A stretch of 64,000 bases of DNA, taken from the NCBI GenBank assembly GCA_017303335.1, contig JAFLBK010000002.1, positions 558,001-622,000 on the forward strand. The letters are read 5' to 3'. Both the position numbers and the translations under genes were made by a program. Shown piece by piece: positions 42,601 through 51,554 of the stretch. The notes under the pieces were generated by a model. The model was not told the DNA's origin, ran no database searches, and saw only the letters and a program-made list of their open reading frames with translations. The DNA comes from Chitinophagales bacterium (GTDB lineage: Bacteria > Bacteroidota > Bacteroidia > Chitinophagales > Chitinophagaceae). Each line of letters opens with the position of its first letter. The stretch's first letter is position 1.

Positions 42601-44355
42601 ACAGCGGCCCTTAGCTCTGGTTCAGGTACCTACACCGGAACATTCCGTGCGGATGCCGTACTTACAGGCGCCTTTGGCCCTGCCGGTCCGAACGGATTCC
42701 TGCCAAACGTAACAGCATGGAGCGGTCTGTATTCTACTCCGAACGGAGCATACACACTGGCTATGTATGACGGTGGCGCAGGTGACCTGGGTACATTGAC
42801 TTCCTGGACACTGAACATCACCTATACCTGCGGTGTTCCTGCAACACGTGCAACCTGGACGCCGACGGCGGGACTGTTCACGGATGCTGCAGCTACCATC
42901 GCTTATACAGGTACACCTACTGATACAGTCTGGACAAGGCCTACACCAGCCGGTGTATATCCTTACCAGGTAACCGTTCAGAGCATGGCACCTCCGGCAG
43001 CTGATGTTGCCTCACCCATGGGAGGAACCAATGGCAATAACCTGGTAGCCTTCAATGTTCGCAACAACAATGGATACCCGGTTACGCTGAGCAGTATCTC
43101 GAGCAATGCATTCGGATCCGGTGCAGTCGTATCACGCGTATTCTATAAGGCTGCGCCGATAGCGGGTAACCCGGGAGCGATCAACGCTGCCAATGGATGG
43201 ATACAGTTTGGCACGGCCAACAACAACGTTACAGCCAGTACGCTCAACCTGCTTATGAGCGGATTAACGCTGTCGATACCACCGGGTGCAACCTATGGTA
43301 TCGCACTTGACTTTACCGGCGCTACCTTCCCGCGGTATAGCAATGGCACAGGCACCATCCAGGTCTACAGCGCGGGAGGTTGTGATATCATCACCGATGG
43401 TAACGTAGGTTGGGGCGGCCCTGCGGCTCCGGGTACCCCTGCCAATAACCCGAGAAACTTCAATGGGACTGTAAGCTTCATCGCCAATATCGCGGCCTGT
43501 ACATCTCCGGCCCGAACGGTGGTGGTAACGGTTAACCAGCCGGTGAGCATCACTACGCAGCCATTGCTTCAAACGATCTGTACCGATAAAGTGGCTACGT
43601 TCACCGTAGCGGCAACCGGCAGCGGACCGTTGAGTTATCAATGGCAGGTGAGTACCGATAATGGTAATACCTGGAGCAATGTGGCAAACGGCGGTGTATA
43701 CGCGGGCGCAACGACAGCAACACTTACCGTTACGGCTCCGCCTGTAAGCATGAACAATTACACCTACCGCTGTATGGTTTCGGGCGCCGCGCCTTGCAGT
43801 CCGGCTGCTTCTTTCCGGGCCGACCTGCGGGTGAACCCATTGCCAACGGTGGTGATATCGGCAAGTCCGTATACACGACTGTTGCCCGGAATGCGTACCA
43901 CGTTAACTTCCACCGTTGCACCTGTACAGGCGCAAACCTACAGCTGGACCAGGGATGGAGTGGTGGTTGCCGGGGCAAACAGCGGTACGCTGAATCTTGA
44001 TGTGGATGGAATGGGCGCTTATCGCCTGACCGTTACCGATGTCAACGGTTGCACCAATGCTTCCAATACTGTATCGATCCTTGATTCAGTAAGCAGTAAG
44101 TGTTTTATCTACCCGAACCCGACCAGTGGTCAGTTCCAGGTGCGGTACTACAGCCAGGCGAACAATGTATTGCCGCGGTCGGTGACTGTTTACGATATCA
44201 AAGGTGTGCGTGTGCTTACTCAGTATTACACTGTCGGAAGACCGTACGACCGGATGGACGTGGACCTGAGAAGAAATGGCAAAGGCCTTTATTGGGTTGA
44301 GATCGGCGATATGAATGGAAACCGGCTGGCCATGTGCCGCGTGATCGTACAATAA
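39652..44355 (+). CDS. Giant secreted Ig-repeat/P-domain protein with T9SS sorting domain
   Basis: A 1567-residue paralog-like neighbour of the M36 protease that lacks any protease domain. Signal peptide (MKKFCMLVSMLTIALTSMSQ), an N-terminal beta-rich module (AIWFRPNAACNATYTNLTIRL), a putative-Ig segment (GLPPGVTGSMAGSVITISGVPTSAGVYNYTV), repeated CxGDPA/WSPAAGLSSTTTNPVAASP and TYQWQESTNGG Ig-like units, the P-domain (about residues 890-1055) and a type A T9SS signal. Surface binding is plausible. The gene has its own 290-base upstream gap and its own terminator. Confidence 0.88.
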   Translation: MKKFCMLVSMLTIALTSMSQTPQFYNRLPTTGGNVFPFNTNPTTGKKVQWVIAAGEFNQPGPAPSGNNITAIWFRPNAACNATYTNLTIRLATVAPNVFIPGIGQWYTGPMTTVRSQNTTITTSAALQWTSIPLTTPYLYDPTQNLIIEVYQCGYSGTGFSINQDVVDVAPNYRRQYSDASSACGVTVLPTGGQFNVPAIGLDLAPAGCTNTIANGTATINTSGTVVTISACNFAGDYSTINGAVNGQTLRFTSSVAGDFITVRSGTPGGPLLASGTTPLVFANTYTGTIYAHWNTAGCGTQNTCRTTTVQCTNCGAAPCTITRTSAAGTDNQTICLGGPITNITYNTTIASGATFTGLPPGVTGSMAGSVITISGVPTSAGVYNYTVNLAGCPAPTSATGTITVNPAAPISIVAVPGTTLCQGDPALLTVMEASGPPVPSTIAVTGFLNNNANATILFNFRNNNATPVTITGIESICSTAGLKDVSALYKTSPINGAPGALNAANGWNQFGSAVITGIANTTTTTTQPFMTGLTLVVPPGATYGICVQAVNQGTTTAAQRYSSIAAGTYTFSAGGCDIITGTNIGYGGVAIPGAPTFTPRGFLGKVTVLSGGALVPITTGTYQWSPAAGLSSTTTNPVAASPTVTTTYTVNHNNGAGCVRQANITITVNARPEVTSQPVNVTLCAGTAASFTVAGVGAGLTYQWQESTNGGASYSNLANTAPYSGVTTATLNINPTTAAMNGYRYRCVLSGTCAPVGTVNISNGAILTVNALPNVTVTPTSGCGGVVGSNGLLLTASGASSYTWSPVAGLYTNATTTIPYTGGNTPTVYAAPTSYTAYTVTGTAAGTGCSNTAVALVNYTPPAPNITPSSVTMCLGDPAVRLTSSTSSNTSVSFPSGAISVAVPDASTTGASHTINVSGIPTTCNISAMSVNFNLTHTWNGDMVMVLKAPNNNILNLDYYLSGTGGAGATTGFVNTTISSAGTAALSSGSGTYTGTFRADAVLTGAFGPAGPNGFLPNVTAWSGLYSTPNGAYTLAMYDGGAGDLGTLTSWTLNITYTCGVPATRATWTPTAGLFTDAAATIAYTGTPTDTVWTRPTPAGVYPYQVTVQSMAPPAADVASPMGGTNGNNLVAFNVRNNNGYPVTLSSISSNAFGSGAVVSRVFYKAAPIAGNPGAINAANGWIQFGTANNNVTASTLNLLMSGLTLSIPPGATYGIALDFTGATFPRYSNGTGTIQVYSAGGCDIITDGNVGWGGPAAPGTPANNPRNFNGTVSFIANIAACTSPARTVVVTVNQPVSITTQPLLQTICTDKVATFTVAATGSGPLSYQWQVSTDNGNTWSNVANGGVYAGATTATLTVTAPPVSMNNYTYRCMVSGAAPCSPAASFRADLRVNPLPTVVISASPYTRLLPGMRTTLTSTVAPVQAQTYSWTRDGVVVAGANSGTLNLDVDGMGAYRLTVTDVNGCTNASNTVSILDSVSSKCFIYPNPTSGQFQVRYYSQANNVLPRSVTVYDIKGVRVLTQYYTVGRPYDRMDVDLRRNGKGLYWVEIGDMNGNRLAMCRVIVQ
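41933..42983 (+). repeat. 1.05-kb block shared with the adjacent giant gene, copy B
   Basis: Partner of 36935-37985. Only about three residues differ across the encoded segment (for example VVGSNG against VAGTNG and TTTIPYTG against TTTTPYTG). Confidence 0.85.
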
Positions 44356-44376
44356 TCATCTTCATTGGACATAATC

Positions 44377-44407
44377 AAAAGTCCCCCTTCTTGGGGGACT
44401 TTTTTTT
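44377..44407 (+). terminator. Rho-independent terminator after the second giant gene
   Basis: AAAAGTCCCCC, TTCTT, GGGGGACTTTT hairpin followed by T residues, 22 bases after the stop codon. Confidence 0.9.
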
Positions 44408-44457
44408 GCCCGCTTACGACGGTTCCCCGAAACGGACAAACAGGTTGTAAACGAAAG

Positions 44458-44479
44458 AACCCCGGCTATCACCGGGGTT
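44458..44479 (-). terminator. Hairpin terminator of the acyl-CoA mutase gene
   Basis: AACCCCGG and CCGGGGTT form an 8-bp stem around a 6-nt loop, 22 bases after the mutase stop on the minus strand, followed by a short T-rich stretch (CTTTCGTTT). Confidence 0.75.
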
Positions 44480-44500
44480 TTCTATTGGAATGAAATCTTT

Positions 44501-46054
44501 TTATTTGTATTCTCCGAAGACGGCACGCAGTTCATCGGCGATCTCGCCCAGGCTGCAATGCAGTTCCACCGCTTCCAGTACAGCCGGCATCAGGTTTTGC
44601 CCGCTTACCGCGTGATCCCGCAGTTTGGCCAGGGCGGCTGAAACCTGCTGCGTATCCCTTCTTTGTTTGAACGCTTTTAATTTGGCCACCTGTACCTGTT
44701 GTACACTGTCATCGATCTTCAGCAGCGGGATGGATGTGTTTTCTTCGTTCTGGAATCTGTTTACACCCACAATGATCTTCTCGCCGCTTTCGATCTGCCG
44801 CTGGTATTCGTAAGCGCTCCGGGCAATCTCATCCTGGATAAAGCCTTGCTCAATGGCCGAAACGCTTCCGCCCATGGCGTCGATCTTTTCCATGAGCTGC
44901 CAAGCCGCCGATTCCACTTCGTTGGTGAGCGTTTCTACGAAGAAACTTCCCGCCAGGGGATCCACCGTGTCGGGAGCCCCGCTTTCAAAAGCCACGATCT
45001 GTTGGGTACGCAGGGCAATGGCGGCTGCCTGTTCGGTGGGCAGACTCAGCGCTTCATCGAAGCCATTGGTGTGCAGCGATTGGGTACCGCCGAGCACGGC
45101 GGCCAGGGTTTGAATGGTAACCCGGCTGATATTGTTATATGGCTGTTGGGCCGTCAGCGTACTTCCGCCTGTTTGGGTGTGAAAGCGCAGCATCATGGCC
45201 TTGGGATCGGTAGCGCCCAGATCTTTCATGATGCGTGACCACATGCGCCGTGCAGCCCTGAATTTGGCCACTTCCTCGAAGAGGTTGTTGTGGGCATTGA
45301 AGAAGAAGGAGAGTCGCTTGCCGAACACATTAATGTCGAGCCCTTTTTCCAGCGCAGCTTTTACGTAGGCTTTTCCGTTCGCCAGCGTAAATGCGATCTC
45401 CTGCACGGCCGTGCTGCCGGCTTCCCGGATATGGTAACCCGAAATAGAGATGGTGTTCCATTTGGGAACCTCTTTACCGCACCATTCAAAGATATCGGTG
45501 ATGATGCGCATCGATGGTTTCGGGGGGTAGATATAGGTACCCCGTGCGGCATATTCTTTCAGGATGTCGTTCTGGATGGTTCCGGATATCTTTTTAAGAT
45601 CGGCCCCCTGTTTTTTTGCCAGGGCCGTATAAAAGGCCAGGAGAATAAAACCCGAAGCGTTGATGGTCATGGAGGTTGACACATCCTCGAGGCGGATGCC
45701 TTTGAAGAGGGTTTCCATGTCTTCGATGCTGTCGATGGCTACGCCCACCTTACCCACTTCGCCATCAGCGAGGGGATGATCGCTGTCGTACCCGATCTGG
45801 GTCGGCAGGTCGAAGGCAACACTCAGTCCGCTTACACCCTGGCTGAGCAGGTAGTGGTAGCGTTGGTTGCTTTCTTCGGCCGTTGAAAAACCGGCGTATT
45901 GACGCATGGTCCATAGCTTGCCCCGGTACATATCCGGTTGCACGCCCCGGGTGAATGGGTATTCGCCGGGTCTTTCCTCCATCTTCACCGGCTGATCGTA
46001 TAACTGCCGGATCTCGATCCCAGAATCAGTAGCTATTTTTTTTCCGGAAGACAT
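44501..46054 (-). CDS. Acyl-CoA mutase large subunit (methylmalonyl/isobutyryl-CoA mutase-like)
   Basis: A 517-residue catalytic TIM-barrel chain: [83 protein letters not shown] and [16 protein letters not shown]. It lacks the C-terminal B12-binding domain of one-chain mutases, so a separate cobalamin-binding subunit must exist elsewhere. The position of the substrate-binding Tyr89 of methylmalonyl-CoA mutase appears to be Gln (RGVQPDMY), so substrate identity is uncertain. A hairpin terminator follows. Confidence 0.88.
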   Translation of the reverse strand: MSSGKKIATDSGIEIRQLYDQPVKMEERPGEYPFTRGVQPDMYRGKLWTMRQYAGFSTAEESNQRYHYLLSQGVSGLSVAFDLPTQIGYDSDHPLADGEVGKVGVAIDSIEDMETLFKGIRLEDVSTSMTINASGFILLAFYTALAKKQGADLKKISGTIQNDILKEYAARGTYIYPPKPSMRIITDIFEWCGKEVPKWNTISISGYHIREAGSTAVQEIAFTLANGKAYVKAALEKGLDINVFGKRLSFFFNAHNNLFEEVAKFRAARRMWSRIMKDLGATDPKAMMLRFHTQTGGSTLTAQQPYNNISRVTIQTLAAVLGGTQSLHTNGFDEALSLPTEQAAAIALRTQQIVAFESGAPDTVDPLAGSFFVETLTNEVESAAWQLMEKIDAMGGSVSAIEQGFIQDEIARSAYEYQRQIESGEKIIVGVNRFQNEENTSIPLLKIDDSVQQVQVAKLKAFKQRRDTQQVSAALAKLRDHAVSGQNLMPAVLEAVELHCSLGEIADELRAVFGEYK

Positions 46055-46078
46055 GGTTGTATTTTGATTGTGAGTGCG

Positions 46079-46597
46079 TTAAAGTAATTTTTTAGCCTCA
46101 AACTGGAGGGCATTCAGTACCACGGCGCTGATATCTGACTGGGTGCTGGCCACATATTCCAGGATGCGTTTGCTCAGTTCTATGCCATTGGCCTGTGGGG
46201 GTAAGAGGGCCGCCAGTTGGTTGATGATGAAGATATGCTGGTCTTTCAGGTTGCCGATGGCCTTCCACATATCGGGGGCCAGGTAGATCTGCTGGCTGAC
46301 ATTGTATTCGTATTCCGCGTTGAGGGTTTCGATGAGTGCCAGCTGTAAACCCACCACGGTAAGACCGTCGGCCGGGGTACGGGACACCAGGCTCCGGAGC
46401 GAGGAGCGTTCGGCAAAGAGGGTGAACCGCTCATAGGCCTGTAATTTCAGTTTAATGGTTTCGTTATTGATACCGAGGCGTTCACGGATTTCGTCTTTCA
46501 TGCCCCTGAATTCGGCAAGCAGCCAGGCGATGGCGATGAAAAACATGAAGATGGCTCCCAGTACAATGTTCTGAACCATCGAATCGGAAAGATTCAT
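46079..46597 (-). CDS. Membrane-anchored conserved protein, unknown function
   Basis: A 172-residue protein with one N-terminal helix (IVLGAIFMFFIAIAWLLAEF) and a helical cytosolic body starting EIRERLGINNETIKLKLQAYERFTLFAERSSLRSLVSR. It ends with AVVLNALQFEAKKLL. I believe similar proteins are conserved in Bacteroidota, but I cannot name the family with confidence. It precedes the mutase gene by 24 bases and may be co-transcribed with it. A TATTTTTG box lies 18 bases upstream. Confidence 0.65.
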   Translation of the reverse strand: MNLSDSMVQNIVLGAIFMFFIAIAWLLAEFRGMKDEIRERLGINNETIKLKLQAYERFTLFAERSSLRSLVSRTPADGLTVVGLQLALIETLNAEYEYNVSQQIYLAPDMWKAIGNLKDQHIFIINQLAALLPPQANGIELSKRILEYVASTQSDISAVVLNALQFEAKKLL

Positions 46598-46614
46598 AGA
46601 TCGTCAATTTGAAA

Positions 46615-46622
46615 CAAAAATA
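46615..46622 (-). promoter_or_regulatory. Candidate -7 box, membrane protein-mutase operon
   Basis: Minus-strand TATTTTTG matches TAnnTTTG, 18 bases before the ATG at 46597. Confidence 0.45.
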
Positions 46623-46682
46623 AGGGATTGTGTACTGTAAAATGAACTTCGGAATTCGTAAGAACAAAACAAACGGCTTCTG

Positions 46683-46690
46683 TAATTTTG
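46683..46690 (+). promoter_or_regulatory. Candidate -7 box for the IscA-type gene
   Basis: TAATTTTG matches TAnnTTTG, 16 bases before ATG 46706, in the divergent region shared with the box at 46615-46622. Confidence 0.45.
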
Positions 46691-46705
46691 CTTAAAATAA
46701 TCAAT

Positions 46706-47047
46706 ATGGAAACGACCGCATTGCCTGTACGATTCACCGATCCCGCGAAGGCGGAGATCATGCGCCTGATGCAGGCCGCTGATTTTATCCCGGGCCAATA
46801 CCTGCGTGTTGGCGTAAAAGGGGGTGGTTGCAGCGGGATGACCTATGTACTCGGCTTCGACGCCAAAACCGATAAGGACGACCAGTTCGATGTCGACGGC
46901 ATTCCCGTGGTGATGGAGCGGTCGCACGGCATCTACCTGGCCGGTATGGAAGTAGACTGGCAGGGCGGACTCAATTCCCGTGGTTTCACCTTCAACAATC
47001 CCAACGCCACCAAAACCTGTGGTTGCGGTACCAGTTTCGCCGTCTGA
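46706..47047 (+). CDS. HesB/IscA-type iron-sulfur cluster assembly protein
   Basis: A 113-residue A-type carrier with all three cluster-ligand cysteines: GGGCSGM (Cys42) and TCGCGTSF (Cys105, Cys107). A-type carriers receive and deliver Fe-S clusters to apoproteins. I use ATG 46706 (METTALPVRFTDPAKAEIMRLM), since the longer frame starts within the promoter region. No isc or suf neighbours are present; the gene stands alone, convergent with secDF and separated from it by a bidirectional terminator. Confidence 0.92.
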   Translation: METTALPVRFTDPAKAEIMRLMQAADFIPGQYLRVGVKGGGCSGMTYVLGFDAKTDKDDQFDVDGIPVVMERSHGIYLAGMEVDWQGGLNSRGFTFNNPNATKTCGCGTSFAV

Positions 47048-47069
47048 TCTTCCCAACGCATAAAAAACA

Positions 47070-47099
47070 AAAAGGGTCTTGCCATGGCATGACCCTTTT
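47070..47099. terminator. Bidirectional terminator between iscA-type gene and secDF
   Basis: AAAAGGGTCTTGCC (47070-47083) pairs with GGCATGACCCTTTT (47086-47099) with one mismatch and a 2-nt loop. A-rich and T-rich flanks suit both convergent genes. Confidence 0.85.
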
Positions 47100-47119
47100 G
47101 TATAACTCCAAAAACTGAT

Positions 47120-50074
47120 TTATTTCTTTTTGTCTTCTTCCGCGTCGGCGGCGCCAAGCGGCTTGCTCTTGGCCATATCCACCAGTACGGGTGCACCTAC
47201 GAAAATAGAGGAGTAGGTACCGGTGATCACACCGATCAGCATCGCGAAAGCGAATCCCCTTGTTACTTCGCCACCAAAGATGAACAGGATCAGCAGGGTG
47301 AGGAATACCGTCAGTGAGGTCATGATGGTACGGCTCAGTGTATCGTTGATCGCACGGTTGATGATGGTGGTTTTGGTAGCGCCTTTCATATCGCGGCTGT
47401 ATTCGCGGATACGGTCGAACACGATCACGGTATCGTTCATCGAGAAACCGATCACCGTCAGGATCGCGGCGATGAAGTGCTGGTCGATCTCGAGCGGGAA
47501 CGGAACGATGTTCTTACAGAAAGAGAATACCGCCAGCGTAACAAATACGTCGTGCAGCAGGGTGAAGATCGTACCAACTGAATACCTCCAGTCGCGGAAG
47601 CGGATGAAGATATAGACAAAGATGATGAGGATGGCGAAGATGGTGGCCTTGATGGCGCCACGCTTCAGGTCTTCGGAGATGCTGGGTTGCACCGCGGAGA
47701 AGCCCTGGATATTGTTCCTGGCGAATTGCGCTTCGGATACATCGGCCGGAAGCAATTTCTTCAGCCCCTGGTATAATTTACCGATCACCAGGCTATCCGC
47801 GTTGTCCTTTTCTTTCAGGTAAGCGGTGGTGATGTTCAGGTGACGGGAATCGTTCACGGTTTTAATGGTCGGGTTATCGCCTTCGAGCGCCGCTTTCAGG
47901 TCGTCGCGGATATCGTCGGGTTTTACGCTTTTATCGAACTGAACCGTATAGCTGCGTCCGCCCTTGAATTCCACACCGAGGTGGAACCCGTTGAAATAAG
48001 AGGCAACACCGGCGATCAGTACGATAACCGAAATGATATAGGCGTATTTCCTGAACTCGATGAATTTATAGCTGGCGTGTTTGAACACCTTGCGTGACAG
48101 GGCGGTGAAATAGTTGAAATGGCGGTTCTTGTTTGTCCAGAAATCGGTGATCAGGCGGGATACGAGGATACCGCAGAACAGCGATAACAGGATACCGATG
48201 ATCTGGGTGGTGGCAAAGCCCAGGACCGGACCCAAACCGAAATAGAAAAGGATCACCGCGGTAAGCAACGAGGTTACGTGGGCGTCGATAACCGGCGCCA
48301 GTGAACGACGGTAACCATCGGTTACTGCAAGCTGGTAGGATTTTCCTTTTTCCAATTCTTCCTTGATACGTTCGAAGATGATTACGTTCGTATCCACGGC
48401 CATACCAATGGTAAGCACCAGGCCGGCGATACCGGCGGCGGTAAGCGTAAAGCCCATGGCCGTAAGCACACCGATGGTGAAGAGCAGGTTGAGGATAAGG
48501 GCGATATTGGCAACCCAACCACCGGTATTATAATACACCAGCATCAGGATGAAAATAACGAGGAATGAAATGCCGAATGAAAGGGCGCCGCCTTTTACGG
48601 CTTCTTTACCCAGGGTAGGACCAACCACTTGCTGGGCCACGATCTTGGCAGGCGCATCCAGTTTACCGGATTTGAGAATGTTGGCCAGGTCCTGCGCTTC
48701 TTCCACCGCGAAATTACCAGCGATCTCGGAGCTTCCGCCTTCGATGGCTTCATTTACGTTAGGCGCTGAGTATACGATGTCGTCGAGCGAAATGGCGATC
48801 GGGCGGCCCACATTGTCGCCGGTGAGTTTGGCCCAGATGAGTGCGCCGGCAGAGGTCATTTCCATCTTGATGGAAGGACGGCCCTTGTCGTCGTAACTCT
48901 GGTAAGCCTGGCTTACGCCTTCACCTTCCAGTTTCGCTTTGTCGGTACCGGTTTGCATTTTAATGGCATACACCGGTAATTCACGATCGTTGGATGTTTT
49001 AAGATTTTTGTCTTTTTCCTCGATACCCAGCAGAAACTTGCAATCGCCGGGAAGGGCGCTCTTCACCACATCGCTGTTGATGTATTCAAAGAACTGGGCG
49101 GTGTCTTTCACAGCCACCACGCCGATATTTGCCGAGAAAAATACTTTTCCGGAATTCTTGTCCTGCTGCGGTGTGATCACACGGAGTACACGCAGGAGCG
49201 GGTTCTCGTTGGCCATTGCCTTCGCGGAATCTTTCAGCTGGCTGGAGTCGGTAATGCCGTTCAGGTAGTTCTGCAGTTTTTTATCGGCGTCGATGAGGAA
49301 TTTTTCCAGGTCATCGTAGCGGAGCACTTCCCAGAACTGCAGGTGGGCGGATGCCTGCAGGTATTTGCGTACCCTTTCCACATCGTTTACACCGGCCAGT
49401 TCCACGTTGATGATACCTTTGTTCTCATCAAAATTGATATTGGGCTGGGCAACACCGAATTTATCGATACGGCGAACGAGTACCTTGTAGGTTTCCTTGA
49501 TAGCGCCTGCAGCGATGGTTTTCAGTTTGGTGGTGGCGGCATCGTCGCTGTCGCTGTTTTTGATCTCTTTATTCGGACCGGAGAAAAGGGATGATAATTT
49601 ACCGGGACCGTTGTTCTTGATATATTCTTTGGTGAACAGCGTGATGAAATCGGCATCGCTGGTTCCTTTCTGCGCATTGGCCGCACGAATGGCGCCAAGC
49701 AATTGCTGATCTTTCGGGTTGTTGCTGAGCGATTTTACCAGGTCGCCCAGGTTCACATTCATGGTAACGCTGATACCTCCCTGGAGATCGAGACCCAGGT
49801 TCAGTTCGTTGGCTTTACACTGCTGGTACGTGGTTCCGAAGAGGGGATAGATGCTCTTCTCCCCGGTACTGTCGAGTATCCGCTTTTTGCGGGCTTCGAT
49901 AGCGGTTTTACGTTCTTCCGGTGTAGCATTCGGCATGGCTGCCTTTACCATTTTTTCGGCTTTGGCTGCCACGGAGTTCTCATAGTTGCGCACGACCCAT
50001 GTATAGGATAATTCCCAAAGGGAGATCACTATCAGGGCGATCGTGAAAAACCACACCAAACCTTTTAATTTCAT
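47120..50074 (-). CDS. secDF: Fused protein translocase subunit SecDF
   Basis: A 984-residue fusion typical of Bacteroidota. The SecD half has NELNLGLDLQGGISVTMNV, the P1 periplasmic domain, SFGISFLVIFILML and MAVDTNVIIFERIKEELEKG; the SecF half begins near FKHASYKFIEFRKYAY, with FHLGVEFKGGRSYTVQF and FSMNDTVIVFDRIREYSRDM. SecDF uses the proton gradient to pull exported proteins through SecYEG, which matters here because many neighbours are exported. A TATCTTTG box lies 46 bases upstream and a terminator follows. Confidence 0.95.
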   Translation of the reverse strand: MKLKGLVWFFTIALIVISLWELSYTWVVRNYENSVAAKAEKMVKAAMPNATPEERKTAIEARKKRILDSTGEKSIYPLFGTTYQQCKANELNLGLDLQGGISVTMNVNLGDLVKSLSNNPKDQQLLGAIRAANAQKGTSDADFITLFTKEYIKNNGPGKLSSLFSGPNKEIKNSDSDDAATTKLKTIAAGAIKETYKVLVRRIDKFGVAQPNINFDENKGIINVELAGVNDVERVRKYLQASAHLQFWEVLRYDDLEKFLIDADKKLQNYLNGITDSSQLKDSAKAMANENPLLRVLRVITPQQDKNSGKVFFSANIGVVAVKDTAQFFEYINSDVVKSALPGDCKFLLGIEEKDKNLKTSNDRELPVYAIKMQTGTDKAKLEGEGVSQAYQSYDDKGRPSIKMEMTSAGALIWAKLTGDNVGRPIAISLDDIVYSAPNVNEAIEGGSSEIAGNFAVEEAQDLANILKSGKLDAPAKIVAQQVVGPTLGKEAVKGGALSFGISFLVIFILMLVYYNTGGWVANIALILNLLFTIGVLTAMGFTLTAAGIAGLVLTIGMAVDTNVIIFERIKEELEKGKSYQLAVTDGYRRSLAPVIDAHVTSLLTAVILFYFGLGPVLGFATTQIIGILLSLFCGILVSRLITDFWTNKNRHFNYFTALSRKVFKHASYKFIEFRKYAYIISVIVLIAGVASYFNGFHLGVEFKGGRSYTVQFDKSVKPDDIRDDLKAALEGDNPTIKTVNDSRHLNITTAYLKEKDNADSLVIGKLYQGLKKLLPADVSEAQFARNNIQGFSAVQPSISEDLKRGAIKATIFAILIIFVYIFIRFRDWRYSVGTIFTLLHDVFVTLAVFSFCKNIVPFPLEIDQHFIAAILTVIGFSMNDTVIVFDRIREYSRDMKGATKTTIINRAINDTLSRTIMTSLTVFLTLLILFIFGGEVTRGFAFAMLIGVITGTYSSIFVGAPVLVDMAKSKPLGAADAEEDKKK

Positions 50075-50119
50075 AATAAGTGACTTTTAGTAGCTAGTTT
50101 GTTGAATTTTAGAAGTGTG

Positions 50120-50127
50120 CAAAGATA
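50120..50127 (-). promoter_or_regulatory. Candidate -7 box for secDF
   Basis: Minus-strand TATCTTTG matches TAnnTTTG, 46 bases before the secDF ATG. Confidence 0.4.
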
Positions 50128-50190
50128 GGGGAAAAACCCGTTGTATCCTGTTGCGCCATATTTTTAGAATTTTACAGATTTTGCAGTAAA

Positions 50191-51525
50191 ATGGGTCCGA
50201 TGTTCCCTAATTACCATGGTTTTATGCTGCTGATTGCCGGAATGGCTTCGGTGTTATCCTGCTCTACCCCCCAACAGGGGCAGGCGAGGGAAAATAAGGC
50301 GGTAACGATCACGGCTTCCCGCCCGGCCGATACCACCAAAACGGATCAATTCCTGGAGTCGCTGATGCGGCAATATCCCCGCTATTTTGATAGCGTACTG
50401 GCCAACCGGTCTGCCTGGAATGTGCAGGTGATCTATACCCAGGTAGACAGGGGCGCTAACGGGATCCCGGCGCTCCGGCACCATTACTTTAACGTGAATC
50501 CCGCCCGCTACTTCTATCCCGCCTCTACGGTCAAACTGCCCATCGTATTGCTGGCTCTCCAAAAACTGAACGAACTCCGGCAAACCGGTATCGATCGCAA
50601 CACGACCATGATCACGGAAACGGCTTACAGCGGGCAGACCTCTGTGTACAATGATCCCACTTCACCCAATGGAACCCCATCGATCAGCCAGTATATTAAA
50701 AAGATACTGATGGTGAGCGACAACGACGCTTACAACCGGCTCTACGAATTTTTGGGGCAGGAGTATATCAACGCCGAGCTGCATAAGAAAGGTTTTGCCG
50801 ATGCCCAGGTATTGCACCGGCTCGATGTGTTCCTCACGGAAGAGGAGAACCGGCGAACGAACCCGATCCTGTTTACCGATAGCAGCGGTACGATCCTGTA
50901 CCGGGTACCGGCCCAACGGAACGGAGCTGTATACACAACCCGGACCGATAGTTTGGGAAAAGCTTTCTACCGGCGTGGGCAATTGGTCAACGGGCCGATG
51001 GATTTTTCCCGGAAGAACCGGTTGAGCCTCGAAGACCTGCATACCCTGTTGCTGGGTGTCATCTTCCCCGAAAAAGTGCCCGCGGCAAACCGGTTCAACA
51101 TCCGCGAGGAAGACAGGCAGTTTGTACTGAAATACATGAGTCAGTACCCGACCGAATCGCTGTATCCGCCCTATGCCTATGATACAGCCAGTTACTGGCC
51201 GGCTTACTGCAAATTCATTTTGTTCGGTGGAGCGAAAGGAGCGGTTCCCCCACACCTGCGCATATTCAATAAAGTGGGCGATGCGTATGGGCATATGCTC
51301 GATGTGGCCTATGTGGCCGATTTCAAAAACAACATAGAATTCGTTGTTTCCGCGGTGATCTATTGTAACTCGGATGGCGTACTCAACGACGACCGATACG
51401 ATTATAAAACGATCGGACTGCCTTTCATGCAGCACCTGGGCGAGGTATTGTATGAATACGAATTGAAACGGGAGCGGAGAATAAAACCGGATCTTTCGCC
51501 CGTTTCGTTTACGTACGATAAATAG
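50191..51525 (+). CDS. Serine hydrolase of the class A beta-lactamase fold, lipoprotein
   Basis: A 444-residue exported protein. A lipobox ends at Cys24 (MASVLSC). The penicillin-recognising fold is marked by SxxK in PASTVKLP (Ser112, Lys115) and SDN in VSDNDAYN (Ser176-Asn178); the KTG position probably reads KVG in FNKVGDAYG. The length exceeds that of class A beta-lactamases, and the insertion with RRTNPILFTDSSG is unusual, so a peptidase or esterase role is as likely as beta-lactam hydrolysis. ATG 50224 is an alternative start. The aminotransferase gene follows 29 bases later. Confidence 0.82.
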   Translation: MGPMFPNYHGFMLLIAGMASVLSCSTPQQGQARENKAVTITASRPADTTKTDQFLESLMRQYPRYFDSVLANRSAWNVQVIYTQVDRGANGIPALRHHYFNVNPARYFYPASTVKLPIVLLALQKLNELRQTGIDRNTTMITETAYSGQTSVYNDPTSPNGTPSISQYIKKILMVSDNDAYNRLYEFLGQEYINAELHKKGFADAQVLHRLDVFLTEEENRRTNPILFTDSSGTILYRVPAQRNGAVYTTRTDSLGKAFYRRGQLVNGPMDFSRKNRLSLEDLHTLLLGVIFPEKVPAANRFNIREEDRQFVLKYMSQYPTESLYPPYAYDTASYWPAYCKFILFGGAKGAVPPHLRIFNKVGDAYGHMLDVAYVADFKNNIEFVVSAVIYCNSDGVLNDDRYDYKTIGLPFMQHLGEVLYEYELKRERRIKPDLSPVSFTYDK

Positions 51526-51534
51526 CTATTTTTG
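51503..51534 (+). promoter_or_regulatory. Candidate promoter for the aminotransferase gene
   Basis: TATTTTTG (51527-51534) matches the -7 consensus and TTTC (51503-51506) is a one-mismatch -33 at a 20-base spacing. The upstream box lies inside the serine hydrolase gene, and the ATG is 20 bases downstream. Confidence 0.5.
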
Positions 51535-51554
51535 CTGTCAACCAAACGACTGCC

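Noticed and set aside
50191..51525. Naming the serine hydrolase a beta-lactamase resistance gene
   Set aside because: SxxK and SDN are present, but the third motif is altered and the protein is much longer than class A enzymes; only fold membership is supported.
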